A DNA stretch of 64,000 bases from NCBI GenBank assembly GCA_021234155.1, contig JAJEKV010000064.1:3350001-3414000 (forward strand). The letters are read 5' to 3'. Below, in pieces: positions 46,566 through 56,499 of the stretch. Below the pieces are notes generated by a model that worked only from the letters and a program-made list of their open reading frames with translations, made no database searches and was not told the DNA's origin. The position numbers were made by a program, and so were the translations under genes. Origin of the DNA: Isoetes taiwanensis (Eukaryota > Streptophyta > Lycopodiopsida > Isoetales > Isoetaceae). Every line of letters begins with the position of its first letter. The first letter of the stretch is position 1.

Positions 46566-46744
46566 CATTTGGTGTATGGTGTGTGGTGAATGGTATGGTG
46601 TGTGGTGGGGTGAGGTGTGGTGTGTGGTAATGTACACAGCACTAAGGTGCTCATTCTGGTGAATATGATGAGTGTGGAGCATGGTATGGTGCATGGTTTG
46701 GTGTGGTATACACATCCTAACAGTTTAGTGTTCATTTCATGCAG

Positions 46745-48560
46745 ATGCTATTGTTCAAGAGGTTTCTGGACCAACATCCAGAAATTAAGATTCGTCTTCG
46801 AGCTTTTGAGAAGCTAAAACCCTGGTTTGTTGTGAAATTGAAGGACTTCAATAGTTGATGTTGCATTCAGCACGTGAGGATGCAAATGCTAGTGGATGGA
46901 CTCAATGGGATGAGAACCAAACATCCGAAGAATTGCACTTGCACCTGCGATGTTTGTAGATCACATGAACTTGGTCAATGCAGGGCACACCAGCATAAAA
47001 TTGCAAGTACAGGAAGCTTGTGGAGATCTATATTGTGTCCAAAGAGTGAATTAGATGAGTTTCACAAGAAGGCGTGCATCCTTGGAAATTGTGAGTTGTG
47101 TGGAATCAAGAAGTTTCAGACCTGTCCCATGGAAGGAAGTGGCGAGGGAAAGTGAAATGGGAGTACATTGACTATGAAAAGACAACGCCTCGAAGTTCTC
47201 GGTAGGAGACCGACTCATCAAGACAATGAGACGTAACCCAAGGAGCTTCGGATAAACCGAAAGAGCGTCTAAAAATCTTTCCATCGTGATAATTTCAGGT
47301 ACCAATGGCGGGCAAAAATGTTTTAAGGAGCTTCGGAGAATCTCCCCCAGATGCATGTCTCTTGGCGTTGGATTTTGCGCAGAGAACTATACATTCAAGG
47401 AACAAGAGAAGGTGCGCCGATACTGGGTCAATAACCAGATTACCATTTTGGTTCAAATAACATATCAAGATGACTCTCGATGGCGGATGAGATTATCAAG
47501 GAAACACATTACTATGTATCGATGATAGGGAACACGATACTTTGTTCGGGCAACACCGCTTCATGAAGCACCACAAATATCCGGAGCGAAAGGAAGGGTT
47601 CCAAAGAGACATTATGTGTTTTCAGATGGTGCAGCATCTCAATTCAAGGCTTCTAGACCATTTTACTTTGTGGCTAGGTACACAAACGACACTGATGTCT
47701 ATATGATGTGGAATTTTTTTGGTTCTAACCACGGGAAAGGTGAACACGATGGCAAAGCTGCTGAGTTGAAGAGATGGTTAAGACAACTGCAATTAAAAAT
47801 ACAAAGAAACATAAAATTGGGTAATGCTCATGAAGTGGTAGAAGTTGCCGAAGAGATGTTTACTTGTGGAACATCCGAGTGGATGAACACATCTGAAACC
47901 AGTAAGAGGAAGAATATAAAAAGGTTCTTTTGGGAAGTCAAGGTAGAGGATATAGATAGAAAGAAAGCTTGGGGTGCAGAAAGGATTTTGGACACTAGGC
48001 AGATCCATTGTGTACATGCATTCAATCCTGAATCTCCATTGCAGTTGCACACGAGGGAACTTTCATGCTTCTGCAGCTACTGCTTGGATGGCATGTGGGA
48101 CAGTTGTGTGAACAAGCACTACGTTGATGATTGGAAACTTCAAGTTATTGTACCATCCTCCAATGTGCATGCTGACATTGAGGACCGTAAATCCAGCAGG
48201 TCCTTGTTCTCCTTCAATCCCACGATGTTAGCACAGGCACTTAGAGTTGGTGATAATTTTGCTGTTGTTGCTCCGAAAGGGAATGATGAGGGTTCTGAAT
48301 TTTGGATTCTGATGTGCACAAAACCAAAATGGATAGTGGAGAAAGACTTCCAACTCAATGGAACATGGTACCTCGCCGGTGATAGTGTCATAGAAGGTAT
48401 GTATTACAAGAAGGGCGCAAGATCAACCGTCAGCTATGATCTTTGCAGTAAAGACGCCTTAGGCATAGTATTCACAACACAGATCTGTGCAATCAGACTT
48501 CACATGCCACCAACTAAACGTCAAAACAGATCAGATATAGAATTTGGATCCTTTAGATGA
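46745..48560 (+). pseudogene. transposase copy 2, exon 2 onward
   Basis: The exon begins MLLFKRFLDQHPEIKIRLRAFEKLKPW and runs into the cysteine cluster (CTCTCDVCRSHELGQC, GNCELCGIKKFQTC), then FCAENYTF, then SDGAASQFKASRPFYFVARY (47616 frame), WNFFGSNHGKGEHDGKAAELKRW and a further Cys-rich block CFCSYCLDGMWDSCVNKHY. Defects are TGA at 46856-46858 (copy 1 has Cys in its place), frame changes at about 47155-47290, and a stop near 47525. The last 314 codons are open. The element therefore likely moved using transposase from elsewhere, or decayed after insertion. Confidence 0.75.
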
Positions 48561-48953
48561 GGAGAAAATTTTACGAGAATTTACCCAAGTTCTTTTTTCG
48601 ATGATGATGAAATGTAAAACCATTCTGTAGTTTTCAGAACTCATGTGAAGTTTTGTGCTTCAGCTGTGAAAATGAGTTTGTCTTGATTTCTTTTGAAGAT
48701 TTGAATTCTTCTGAAACACTTGATTCCTTTGTTTGTGAGATGAATTGAATATGAATTTTCATTGAAATGAATCGAGGTTACAATAACAATTATGTACATA
48801 AGAAAGATATACAGTGATTTAAGTACGAGGTGACTCATGCACCTACATACTTCCCAATACATATGTTCCTCTCAGTTCCAGCTTTTGTTGCTTCTAATCT
48901 TAAAACTTCAAGCATGAACACTCTAACATCAACCTGCAGTTAACCACACTTTG

Positions 48954-49175
48954 TCAATAACAGAGTTTGGTTTGTCTGCTGCATTTAAGTTGACTTACTA
49001 GATCAGGCAACAATATATTCACTCCTTTCAAGTACCCCCTCACAAATTTGTGCATAAACGAATATACTAATAGGCCACATGAATGACCATCGGTTTGAAG
49101 TTCGAAATTTTCACAACATCCGAGGGTTGTAAAGCTGAAATTATCGCGGTCCAAGCAATTCCGTGAACCTCGCAC
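48954..49175 (-). pseudogene. Ulp1/C48 cysteine-protease-like C-terminal segment
   Basis: ELQTDGHSCGLLVYSFMHKFVRGYL matches the Gln-(x)-Asp-x2-x-Cys-Gly active-site block of SUMO-protease-like C48 peptidases, where Gln forms the oxyanion hole and Cys is the nucleophile. The upstream His and Asp of the triad are not readable. Ulp1-like domains are recurrent cargo of plant Mutator-like and other transposons. Confidence 0.6.
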
Positions 49176-49982
49176 TCAAAGTTTGTTGTCATTGTGCCAC
49201 AACAAAGCAAAATGCAATGAGCAAGCACTAACCTCTCAATATGTCAGCACGCCATGCAAGCCCGAAGCTATCAAAGTGATATATCCGGGTTTATATCTCT
49301 CATGCGAGACACGCGTGGCTTACAATCGAAAAATAGGTCCGTTGATGTCCATCACAAGCGTGCAAAAATGTAATCGGCACTTATCCGCATTCACATGTTT
49401 CCTTATTGTTTTGTAACTATTTGTGTCCTTGGACAATGTCGAAAGTGAAAAAAGAGGGTCAAAGAAATGAAAGGGATGGCTCATTCCTTGGATAATCAAG
49501 TAATATTCCATGTATCCGCAAACATATGCATATCATCCGCACAATCCTCGATGATCACAAATCAGATGAAAGTATCACCTTGAGAAGAGGAGGATCAATT
49601 GATCATTGAACCATCGCAGATCGGCTTCCAAAATTTTGATGTCGGTGGAGTTAATCACTTACGGTTTGGGTTCCACTCAAAGACCACTTCCGGATGTGTA
49701 TTTGGCTTTAGATAGTCGTGGGACTGCCCAAGCTCTATCATCTCTAGTTCTAAACACACATGAGAACATTTGCTCACAATCCATTCAAATATTTTAAATT
49801 GAAAAAGTACAACACATATCATAGAAATTCTTTTACTTATATTGACTTTCAAAGAGTTTTTACAAGATTCATTTATGAAAATACTTGTCGAGCATTTTCA
49901 TGCAGTTATGCCGACTCTTGAGTAATCCCACATGTTCCATTTGATGTTCCTTCACATAAGTCGGGCACACTTTCTCGCAGCC

Positions 49983-50400
49983 TTAAGTCCCTCCGGTCAT
50001 GGTTTGAGTTGCTCCAAAAGGAAATTGGAATCCAACCCCGTCGGGAGCAAAACTATTTGGACATATCATTGTGTTAATTTGGTTGGCGAGAATATCGCTG
50101 TCATCTATCAACAATGTGTTTGTCACCTGGTATCTCCAAAATTTCTGGTACACTTTGGACAGATCCTTAAGGAAAATTGGCTTATTAACCACTTTTAATT
50201 TTGTGTTGGTGCAACCATCCCCGATTCCAAATAAAAAGAAATCGCCATTATATTCTCGCAAAGAACTTTTCGTCAACAAGTCAACATTACTCTTAGCCAT
50301 CTTTGGACCACAATGCAATCTCAAATTTTGAAAAACACCATTCTAAGAACTCCTGAAATCCGGGCCGAAACCGCGAACTTTTGATGGTTCAATTTCTGGA
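49983..50400 (-). pseudogene. FCP1-like HAD phosphatase segment
   Basis: In one frame RFRPGFQEFLEWCFSKFEIALWS, and after a frame change FFLFGIGDGCTNTKLKVVNKP, LKDLSKVYQKF and NTLLIDDSDILANQ. This is the FCP1/NIF homology layout, whose family removes phosphate from RNA polymerase II C-terminal repeats. LLIDDS carries the conserved acidic pair. The nucleophile DLD motif upstream is not visible. A frameshift sits between the halves near 50320. Confidence 0.75.
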
Positions 50401-51679
50401 TGGTCACTTCTGGCTCGGCCGATGCAGGGATCCTCTCTTTCAAGTCATAAAACTTTTGATGCAGGAGAATTTCAGTTAACCTCTTGGTTTTTGTTGGTTG
50501 AGGTTGTATTGGACTCGTTGAGCGATCGCATCTTGTCCAGGATCAAGGGGTTTCTTTGTCAACTTCATCACCGCATCCGCATTTGGCTCATATTCAAAGA
50601 CCAAAACTTTTTTTCGGTGAAGGACCCCCGCATGTAATGAATCTCAAGGGAATTAATTTTCCCCCCTAAATCAGATGCACTAGGAATCTCTTCGTCATGG
50701 CTTCCAGTTGCAGTAGCATTTATCTCTGCAACATAATTGAAATGAGGAAGACCACAGAAAAATACAAAAAAATAAATCATGTATGTGGCATCGGTATTTA
50801 CTTGATAATGATCGCATTCGAGTTGACTATCCAAATTTCATTTTGGAGTCTCCATGTCGCCGGTGGGATTGACTTTGAGTATCAAATGGGGTGAATTCTA
50901 GGTACAACCGGGAGGTATCTTGCGATCTCATAATCGATCGAGCGTGGATAACCGTTGGATATCCTTGGTCTCAAATTTTCGCAATTCTCGCAAACACTAA
51001 GTCAAGAGACTGTGACAACATCAAGTAAACATTAGTTAAGGCACTTGTTTGCGCCGAATCTATATTGTTTGCAAAAAGAGACAAGCAAAAGAGACTAAGC
51101 CTGTGATGGAAGAGACTAAGCCGGGATGAAAGAGACCGAGTACAAGCATCGAGACTTCCCAAACCTTGCTTTCACCCCTCTTTGGACTTACTTGTGTCTA
51201 TTGGTTCTTGTGGTACCACTCGAACACCAAAAGCCAAAAGCCATGTCTCATCATAATGTGGCCAATAACCGGGCTGCAAAGCAGGTTCTAGAGTGTGTCG
51301 CAAAACAAATTCAAAATCAATAGAGTCTTTAGACGAGGGTTAGAGATGATAATATTTACCTCAAATGGTGTGATAGACATGGAATGTGATATCGGTGGAT
51401 CGTGATTCGCTATCACAACCGGCAACATTTTACCCTCCCATTTCGCATAACGCCCACAAAATGGACAACCTTCATCACCCTCTTCTTACGCCTCGGGAAG
51501 CATTGGAAGTGCAGGATCTAAAGGAGTGTCATGACCACTACGCCGAGAAAAAATCTCAAATCTTTGCATTCGAGGTAGCAGCCCAGCAGAAGTCTTCACA
51601 TGCCTTTAGCTCAATTTCAGGTTTCGTTAATTCCTTATTTAATCGTTTCAGCCCGTGCAACACTGTACCATTTAGCTCT

Positions 51680-51910
51680 TCATCCTTTAGTTCGCTTACA
51701 ACCCGAACACCCTCTGCCGCTTTGGATTTTTGTCATGATTGATTGCCATCTCAGGCAAATCAGCTCTAATTTCGATGCTTTATGCTCCATCAACTCAATC
51801 TTTCTTTTGATATCATTTTTCCTATCCTCGCTTGTTTGCAATCGTTGCTTGCATCTATCAAACCTAGTTGATGTTGCAGCCAACCATTCCTTCACAAGTC
51901 CGCCATAGTC
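51680..51910 (-). CDS. coiled-coil exon of the minus-strand gene
   Basis: KEWLAATSTRFDRCKQRLQT, then EDRKNDIKRKIELMEHKASKLELICLRWQS: heptad-like and charged, probably an oligomerisation helix. It lies between the N-terminal exons and the FCP1-like part on the same strand. Confidence 0.45.
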   Translation of the reverse strand, partial: DYGGLVKEWLAATSTRFDRCKQRLQTSEDRKNDIKRKIELMEHKASKLELICLRWQSIMTKIQSGRGCSGCKRTKG

Positions 51911-52073
51911 GCAGAAAACAAAACACTACACGATATGTCGGCCTCCTAACATAGTAAGCCACGATCGATGGAAAACCACAATCACACACCATACAACACA
52001 AGGTAGTCTCTACACACCACCACATACCACACACCACACAACATACGCCAAGACAAGACACACCACACAACAC

Positions 52074-52510
52074 GTTGGTGGTGGTGGTGGTGGTGTCCGT
52101 GGTGGTGGTGGTGGGGTGGTGGTGGTGGTGTGTGTGGTGGTGGTGAGGTGTGGTGGTGGTGGTGGTGGGGGTGTGTGGTGGTGGTGGAGTGTGGTGGTGG
52201 TGGAGTGTGGTGTGGGACATGGTGGAGTGTGGTGATGGGGTGTGGTGGTGGGGTGTGGTGTGGTGTGGTGGTGGTGGAGGTGGGGGTGGTGGTGGTGGTG
52301 TGTGTGGTGGTGGTGAGGTGTGGTGTGGGACATGGTGGAGTCCGGGTGGTGTGGTGTGGTGGTGGTGGAGTGTGGTGGTGGTGGTGGAGTGTGGTGGTGG
52401 TGGTGGGTGTGGTGGTGAGTGTGGTGGTGGTGTGTGGTGTGGGAGTGTGGCGGTGGGAGATGGTAGAGTGTAGTGGTGGGAGATCGTGGGGTGTGGTGTG
52501 GGACATGGTG
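52074..52510. repeat. (GTG/GGT)n low-complexity tract
   Basis: The plus strand reads GTGGTGGTGG and GTGTGGTG for about 440 bp. On the minus strand, sense for the surrounding gene, it reads CACCAC, the same sense composition as the tract in the plus-strand gene. Confidence 0.95.
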
Positions 52511-52742
52511 GATGCCAACAACTCACCACCACCACACATACCTCATCTATCGTTCTGGCATCCATTGCGCATCATAGAGACACAACATGACAATACAGCC
52601 AACATGATGCAAAATGGTAGTAGACATACCTGATTCTTGAATTGGATTTGATGTTACCTTTTCTGTGTTGATAGAAACAATCTAGATCAAGCTTGAGATT
52701 TTTTTCTGTTGTAACACAACTAATAATTGAACATACCTGCAA

Positions 52743-53308
52743 TGGCATGTTTTGGTCTCAGAACATTGCTCGCTTTTACATTTTTGATTGTGAGTTCAGA
52801 TTGAATGTGTGGTCTAGAGGAACCTGATTTGGTTATTTCCCTATCATCTTCATCATCCCTGTCACTTTTACTATTTTCCTCCTCGTCAGGTTGGATTTGC
52901 CTATGCTTTCTCTTGGGTCTAGAAGAACTGGCCTCGGTTTTCTCATCGGGAGTTTTATAATAATCCGAGAAGCTCTTCCAATTAACAGCCTCCCCCTTTA
53001 TATGCAGATAATAAGCCCTTTGCCTGTGTTCCAGAGCCATTCCACCCCATGTATGTGGCTTCCCTGTAATTCTTTTGTAAATTTGCATGAACTCTTTGTA
53101 TTGTTCATTGCTCGATTCTTCAACCTGCATAAGAAAACATATGCCTTAATTTTTCGGGTTTGAACAAAACATTTGGGGGAAAATACCTGTAGCTAGATTT
53201 ATTTAGAACTCTGTCACCCCAAAGCTTCTTTAGATCTTCGTGGGGCACAATCTCTTGTTTGAGGAGAGATTTCATCGTGTAACCAGTGGCGTTCAATTCC
53301 GACTCCAT
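52743..53308 (-). pseudogene. N-terminal exons of the minus-strand gene
   Basis: Starts MESELNATGYTMKSLLKQEI 230 bp inside the right TIR, mirroring the plus-strand gene at the left. Exon 2 after TTATGCAG begins VEESSNEQYKEFMQIYKRITGK, has a nuclear-signal-like KRKHRQIQ and an acidic Asp/Glu run, and ends RPKHAIA before GTATGTT. The splice phase between exons 1 and 2 is uncertain. No domain name can be assigned to this part. Confidence 0.5.
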
Positions 53309-53537
53309 TAGGGTTCAATCGGCAAGAAGCGGCAAAAAAACAGAGGAAGAGGTGATTCTTTCTTAATTCAAAAAGGTGGACAATGACGTGGCATAAAATT
53401 CAAAATAACCGACGCTCATTAATTCGCACTCCCGCAATCTCCGCTTCGGTATGCACCACCCGATTCTACCACAAAGGTGGTGCCAAAATGTGGCGTCAAA
53501 ATGCACGTTTTTGATACACCACAGCGTGCTTTTACCC

Positions 53538-54783
53538 TGATATCGTGAGTTGGTGTTTAGAACGGGCGGAGACAGGTCATGGTGTGGCATTAGCACTTCT
53601 AAAAGAGAGAGTAGCAGAGGTATGCGCCGATAAGCCCACCGCATTCAAGAATGGCACTCCTAGTACCAAGTGGTGGAGAAGCTTTAAGAGAAGGCATCCA
53701 CAACTTTCACTAAGATCTTGTGAGACACTAGATGTAGCAAGAGTTAATGCTACTAACAAGAACAATTTGGACTTTTTTTATAATTCTTTAGAGCCTGCAC
53801 TATCTTTAGTCAAGTTTGATCCAAGAAATATATGGAATTGTGATGAAACTGGAGTTCAAGCGGGCAAGGTTTCAGGGCTGAGAATTATTGCTAGAAAAGG
53901 CGCAAGAAATGTATCCGAAACTGTCATGCGAAATCGAGAATGGGTCACCATTTTATGTTGTTGCAATGTTGCAGGCTATTTACTACCAAATTTCTATATT
54001 TTCAAGGGCAAAAGAATTAGAGCAAATCATATTATGGGCTGCGAGCAAGGGGCATCTATGGCAGTGCAGGAAGAAGCATGGATGACGAAAGACCTCTTCA
54101 AGCAATGGGTGAATAATCATTTCGCGAGAAATGTACCGGGTGGAGTGTCATTGGATAACCCACACTTATTAATTTTGGATGGGCACGCTAGTCATGTTGA
54201 TATTGAGGTGATTGAGGCAGTAAGGAGTATAGGCTTGCATCTATTTGTCCTTCCACCACATACAAGTCACAAGCTTCAGTCTTTAGATGTATCATGCTAT
54301 AGCCCATCTAAGACAGCATTGAAAAGAATGAGAGGCAAATATATGCTTGTGAATAAGAGAGTTGAACCTAGGAAAGAAGATTTAGCAACTATGATATGGG
54401 AAGCTTTTCGAGATGCTTTAACACCTCAAAATATCAAGAGCGATTTTAGGGCCACGGGGATCCATCCATTCAATAAGCTTGTTGTTCAAGCTAATGGGAA
54501 CGTGAAAGTGGCAGCAAATGGTATAGCCACAAATACTATGGAAGAAACTGGTTTTACCACAAATACTAATTGTGCAGCAACATCTAATGTTGATGTAACA
54601 AATGCTATTAATCTCACCACAAATGATCCACATGAAGACCATGTCGACATAGCAGCTAACATCAATTGTGTTCCAGCATCTTATGGCTTGTCAAATGCAA
54701 ACAATTTGCCTACCGTTGGACTTCCCGAAGGTATGCATGATGAAGGTAGTTCATTTAGCAATGAAGCTAATGCTGATTTGTAA
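53538..54783 (+). pseudogene. pogo/CENP-B-like transposase, DDE part
   Basis: Continues the frame broken at 43950. A CENP-B-type second helix-turn-helix (TPSTKWWRSFKRRHPQLSLR) is followed by the DDE_1 superfamily core with IWNCDETGVQ, LLILDGHASH and QSLDVSCYSPSK giving D, D and D. The interval after the second Asp is short, as in pogo/Tigger-type elements. The frame is open to 54783 and then becomes Asn/Ala/Thr-rich. Excision of the nested element would restore one continuous reading frame. It could be an element transposase or a once-domesticated gene. Confidence 0.88.
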
Positions 54784-55380
54784 CAATAGTTGAACTAATG
54801 TTGATTTTGTAAAGGAGCTGACATTGATGCAAATGCAAATAATATGTCAACATCTCATATGGCTCAACCAGCACGTAACATCATTGTAAACATTGCCTCT
54901 CCTACCAGCAGTCTTGCTGCCCCTGCAAATGGTTCATTTCCATTGACAATTACTTTTATTATCAATGGATTTTCGGCCTCAGCATGCTAGTAACATTGAT
55001 CTTGTACCGTCCACCTCTGGAGATGCTCTATTACAGCCACAACCTTCAAAGCCGTCCATCTCTGGAGATGTGCAATTGCAGCCACAACCTATGCAGCATG
55101 TGGCAAAAAGAAGGAAGACATTAGTTAACATAACAGGGCTTGTAACTTCTGACACATTTGTTGCTGCAGCAGATAAGGAGAGGGCTCGAAAACTTGAAGC
55201 AGAAAAGGTGAAGTTGCAAAAGGCCGAGGAGAGGAGAAAAGAGTCAGAAAGGAAAAAAATTGCAAAGGAGATGTTATAACAAGAAGTATTGAAGAGGAAG
55301 GAAGAGAGGGAGGCTAAAAGAAGAGCCACCCAATTGGGTAAACAAATTGGAGCAACATCAGAAGTTGGCAATGCTTAGAG
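54784..55380 (+). pseudogene. C-terminal tail of the pogo-like gene
   Basis: After the stop at 54783, another frame (54965-55279) reads PSTSGDALLQPQPSKPSISGDVQL, then KRRKTLVNITGLVTSD and a Glu/Lys/Arg coiled coil (ERARKLEAEKVKLQKAEERRK). Basic-linker-plus-coil tails occur in this family, so it is probably a continuation through a small intron or a frameshift. Confidence 0.5.
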
Positions 55381-56499
55381 GACACCATTGCCATGTGTTC
55401 CTCATGATTTGGTGCATGATTTTGTTGGCAGTGAGCATACTAATAACAATGAGCACTATGTGACGCGAATAGAGGAGCTTCTCCAACAAGGCCTATACCA
55501 TCAAGGTTTGGTGATCAAATTTGGTCAAGACATTTGTTTCAAACATACCCAACAGATTCAATGGGAGTCATGGACATGAATTCACATGCATGGGTCAAAT
55601 ATAACCACCTTACAATGAGGCAAGGGAAAGAAAACAATGCTTAAGGTACTAACACATTCTCTTGTTTATATAATCCCTCATTGGACTCATTCTTTAATAT
55701 TGTTTTGTGGTGATTGCAGGGTTTACTTTGCAATTGATTTGATTGTGGAAGAAATTGATAAACATTGTACTTACTATGGGAATACATTTGATTTGAGACT
55801 TGCTGTGTCTTTATGTTTTGGCAAGTGTGTTTAAGCGTGTCTTTATGTTTTGTATTAAGTGTGTTTTAAACCATAAGAGCTTGTGCTAGCTGTGCTAAAT
55901 TGCCTAGTTTAAACCTAAGCTTGAAGGATCTCTACGACTTCAGTGGGGAAACAATTGTTTATCTACGACTTTAGTTTATCTACGACTTTAGTGACTTTAG
56001 TATTCTGGAGAGATCTTTGATAAAGACAGTATAGGTATCACTGTTCTTCCAGGTCTTGAAATTCATATCAGGATTGGTAATTCTGGAATACTTGGTTCCA
56101 AAATCAATGCTCTTGGTTCTTGTTTCACTAGATTCACATTGTTGCAGTATCCTATGCAGAAAGGTTTCTTCATTAGTTCCAAGTTCTACTAGTTGCATCT
56201 TGCCATAGAGGAGCTTAGCAGACATATAATAGGTAAGGACAAAACTCCATTGCTCAAAAAATTTTAGGTTTACTAGTCTTCAATTACTCTTTTGTATTGC
56301 TAATCAAACATGATTGAGCAGTTCTAGACTCTTCATTCATAATGTAATCAAATAACATTAGGGGATTGCAATAATGTGGTAATCGTTACACTGTCCTAAA
56401 GTAGTTTAAAATGCTTCCATAGTAATCATGGCCTGGAGGCAGAACTTATGTAGCTTTAAAATATCAAGAAGAAGTTTAAATGCATAGACAATGCATGTA

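Larger units (their letters stand above)
44953..46744 (+). other. inferred intron of transposase copy 2
   Basis: Bounded by CACAG/GTTAGT and TTTCATGCAG/ATG, at the same protein position as the LINE-filled intron of copy 1. It holds an antisense ORF (45237-45725) and the CAC-rich tract (46075-46565). Confidence 0.65.
43951..53537. mobile_element. 9,587-bp DNA transposon with TIRs, nested in the pogo-like gene
   Basis: The left end GGGTAAAAGCACGCTGTGGT and its exact complement at the right end (about 53516-53537) form a perfect 22-bp TIR. A subterminal ACCACYTTTGTGGTA block is shared further in. TGAT occurs at 43947-43950 and 53538-53541, a 4-bp target duplication. Cargo is two convergent genes: a transposase-like gene (plus, 44203-48560) and an FCP1/Ulp1-like gene (minus, 53308 to 48954). 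A 4-bp duplication with a DDE-type gene would suit a Sola-like superfamily, but this is inference. Confidence 0.92.

Noticed and set aside
45901-46735. Long Gly/Val/Trp-rich and His/Pro/Thr-rich ORFs on both strands
   Set aside because: They are translations of the CAC/GTG simple repeat, open in many frames on both strands, with no independent support.
46856-46858. Selenocysteine reading of TGA at a Cys position
   Set aside because: Land plants lack the selenocysteine system, the gene has other frameshifts, and no SECIS-like element was seen.
51864-52633. Long ORFs in the GTG tract
   Set aside because: Same low-complexity artefact; frames alternate His-Thr-Pro and Val-Gly-Trp only.
43951-53537. 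Assignment to KDZ (Kyakuja-Dileera-Zisupton) because of cysteine clusters and Ulp1
   Set aside because: I do not see the DGE-ER-W type motif I associate with KDZ, and the duplication is 4 bp rather than 8 bp as in Zisupton.
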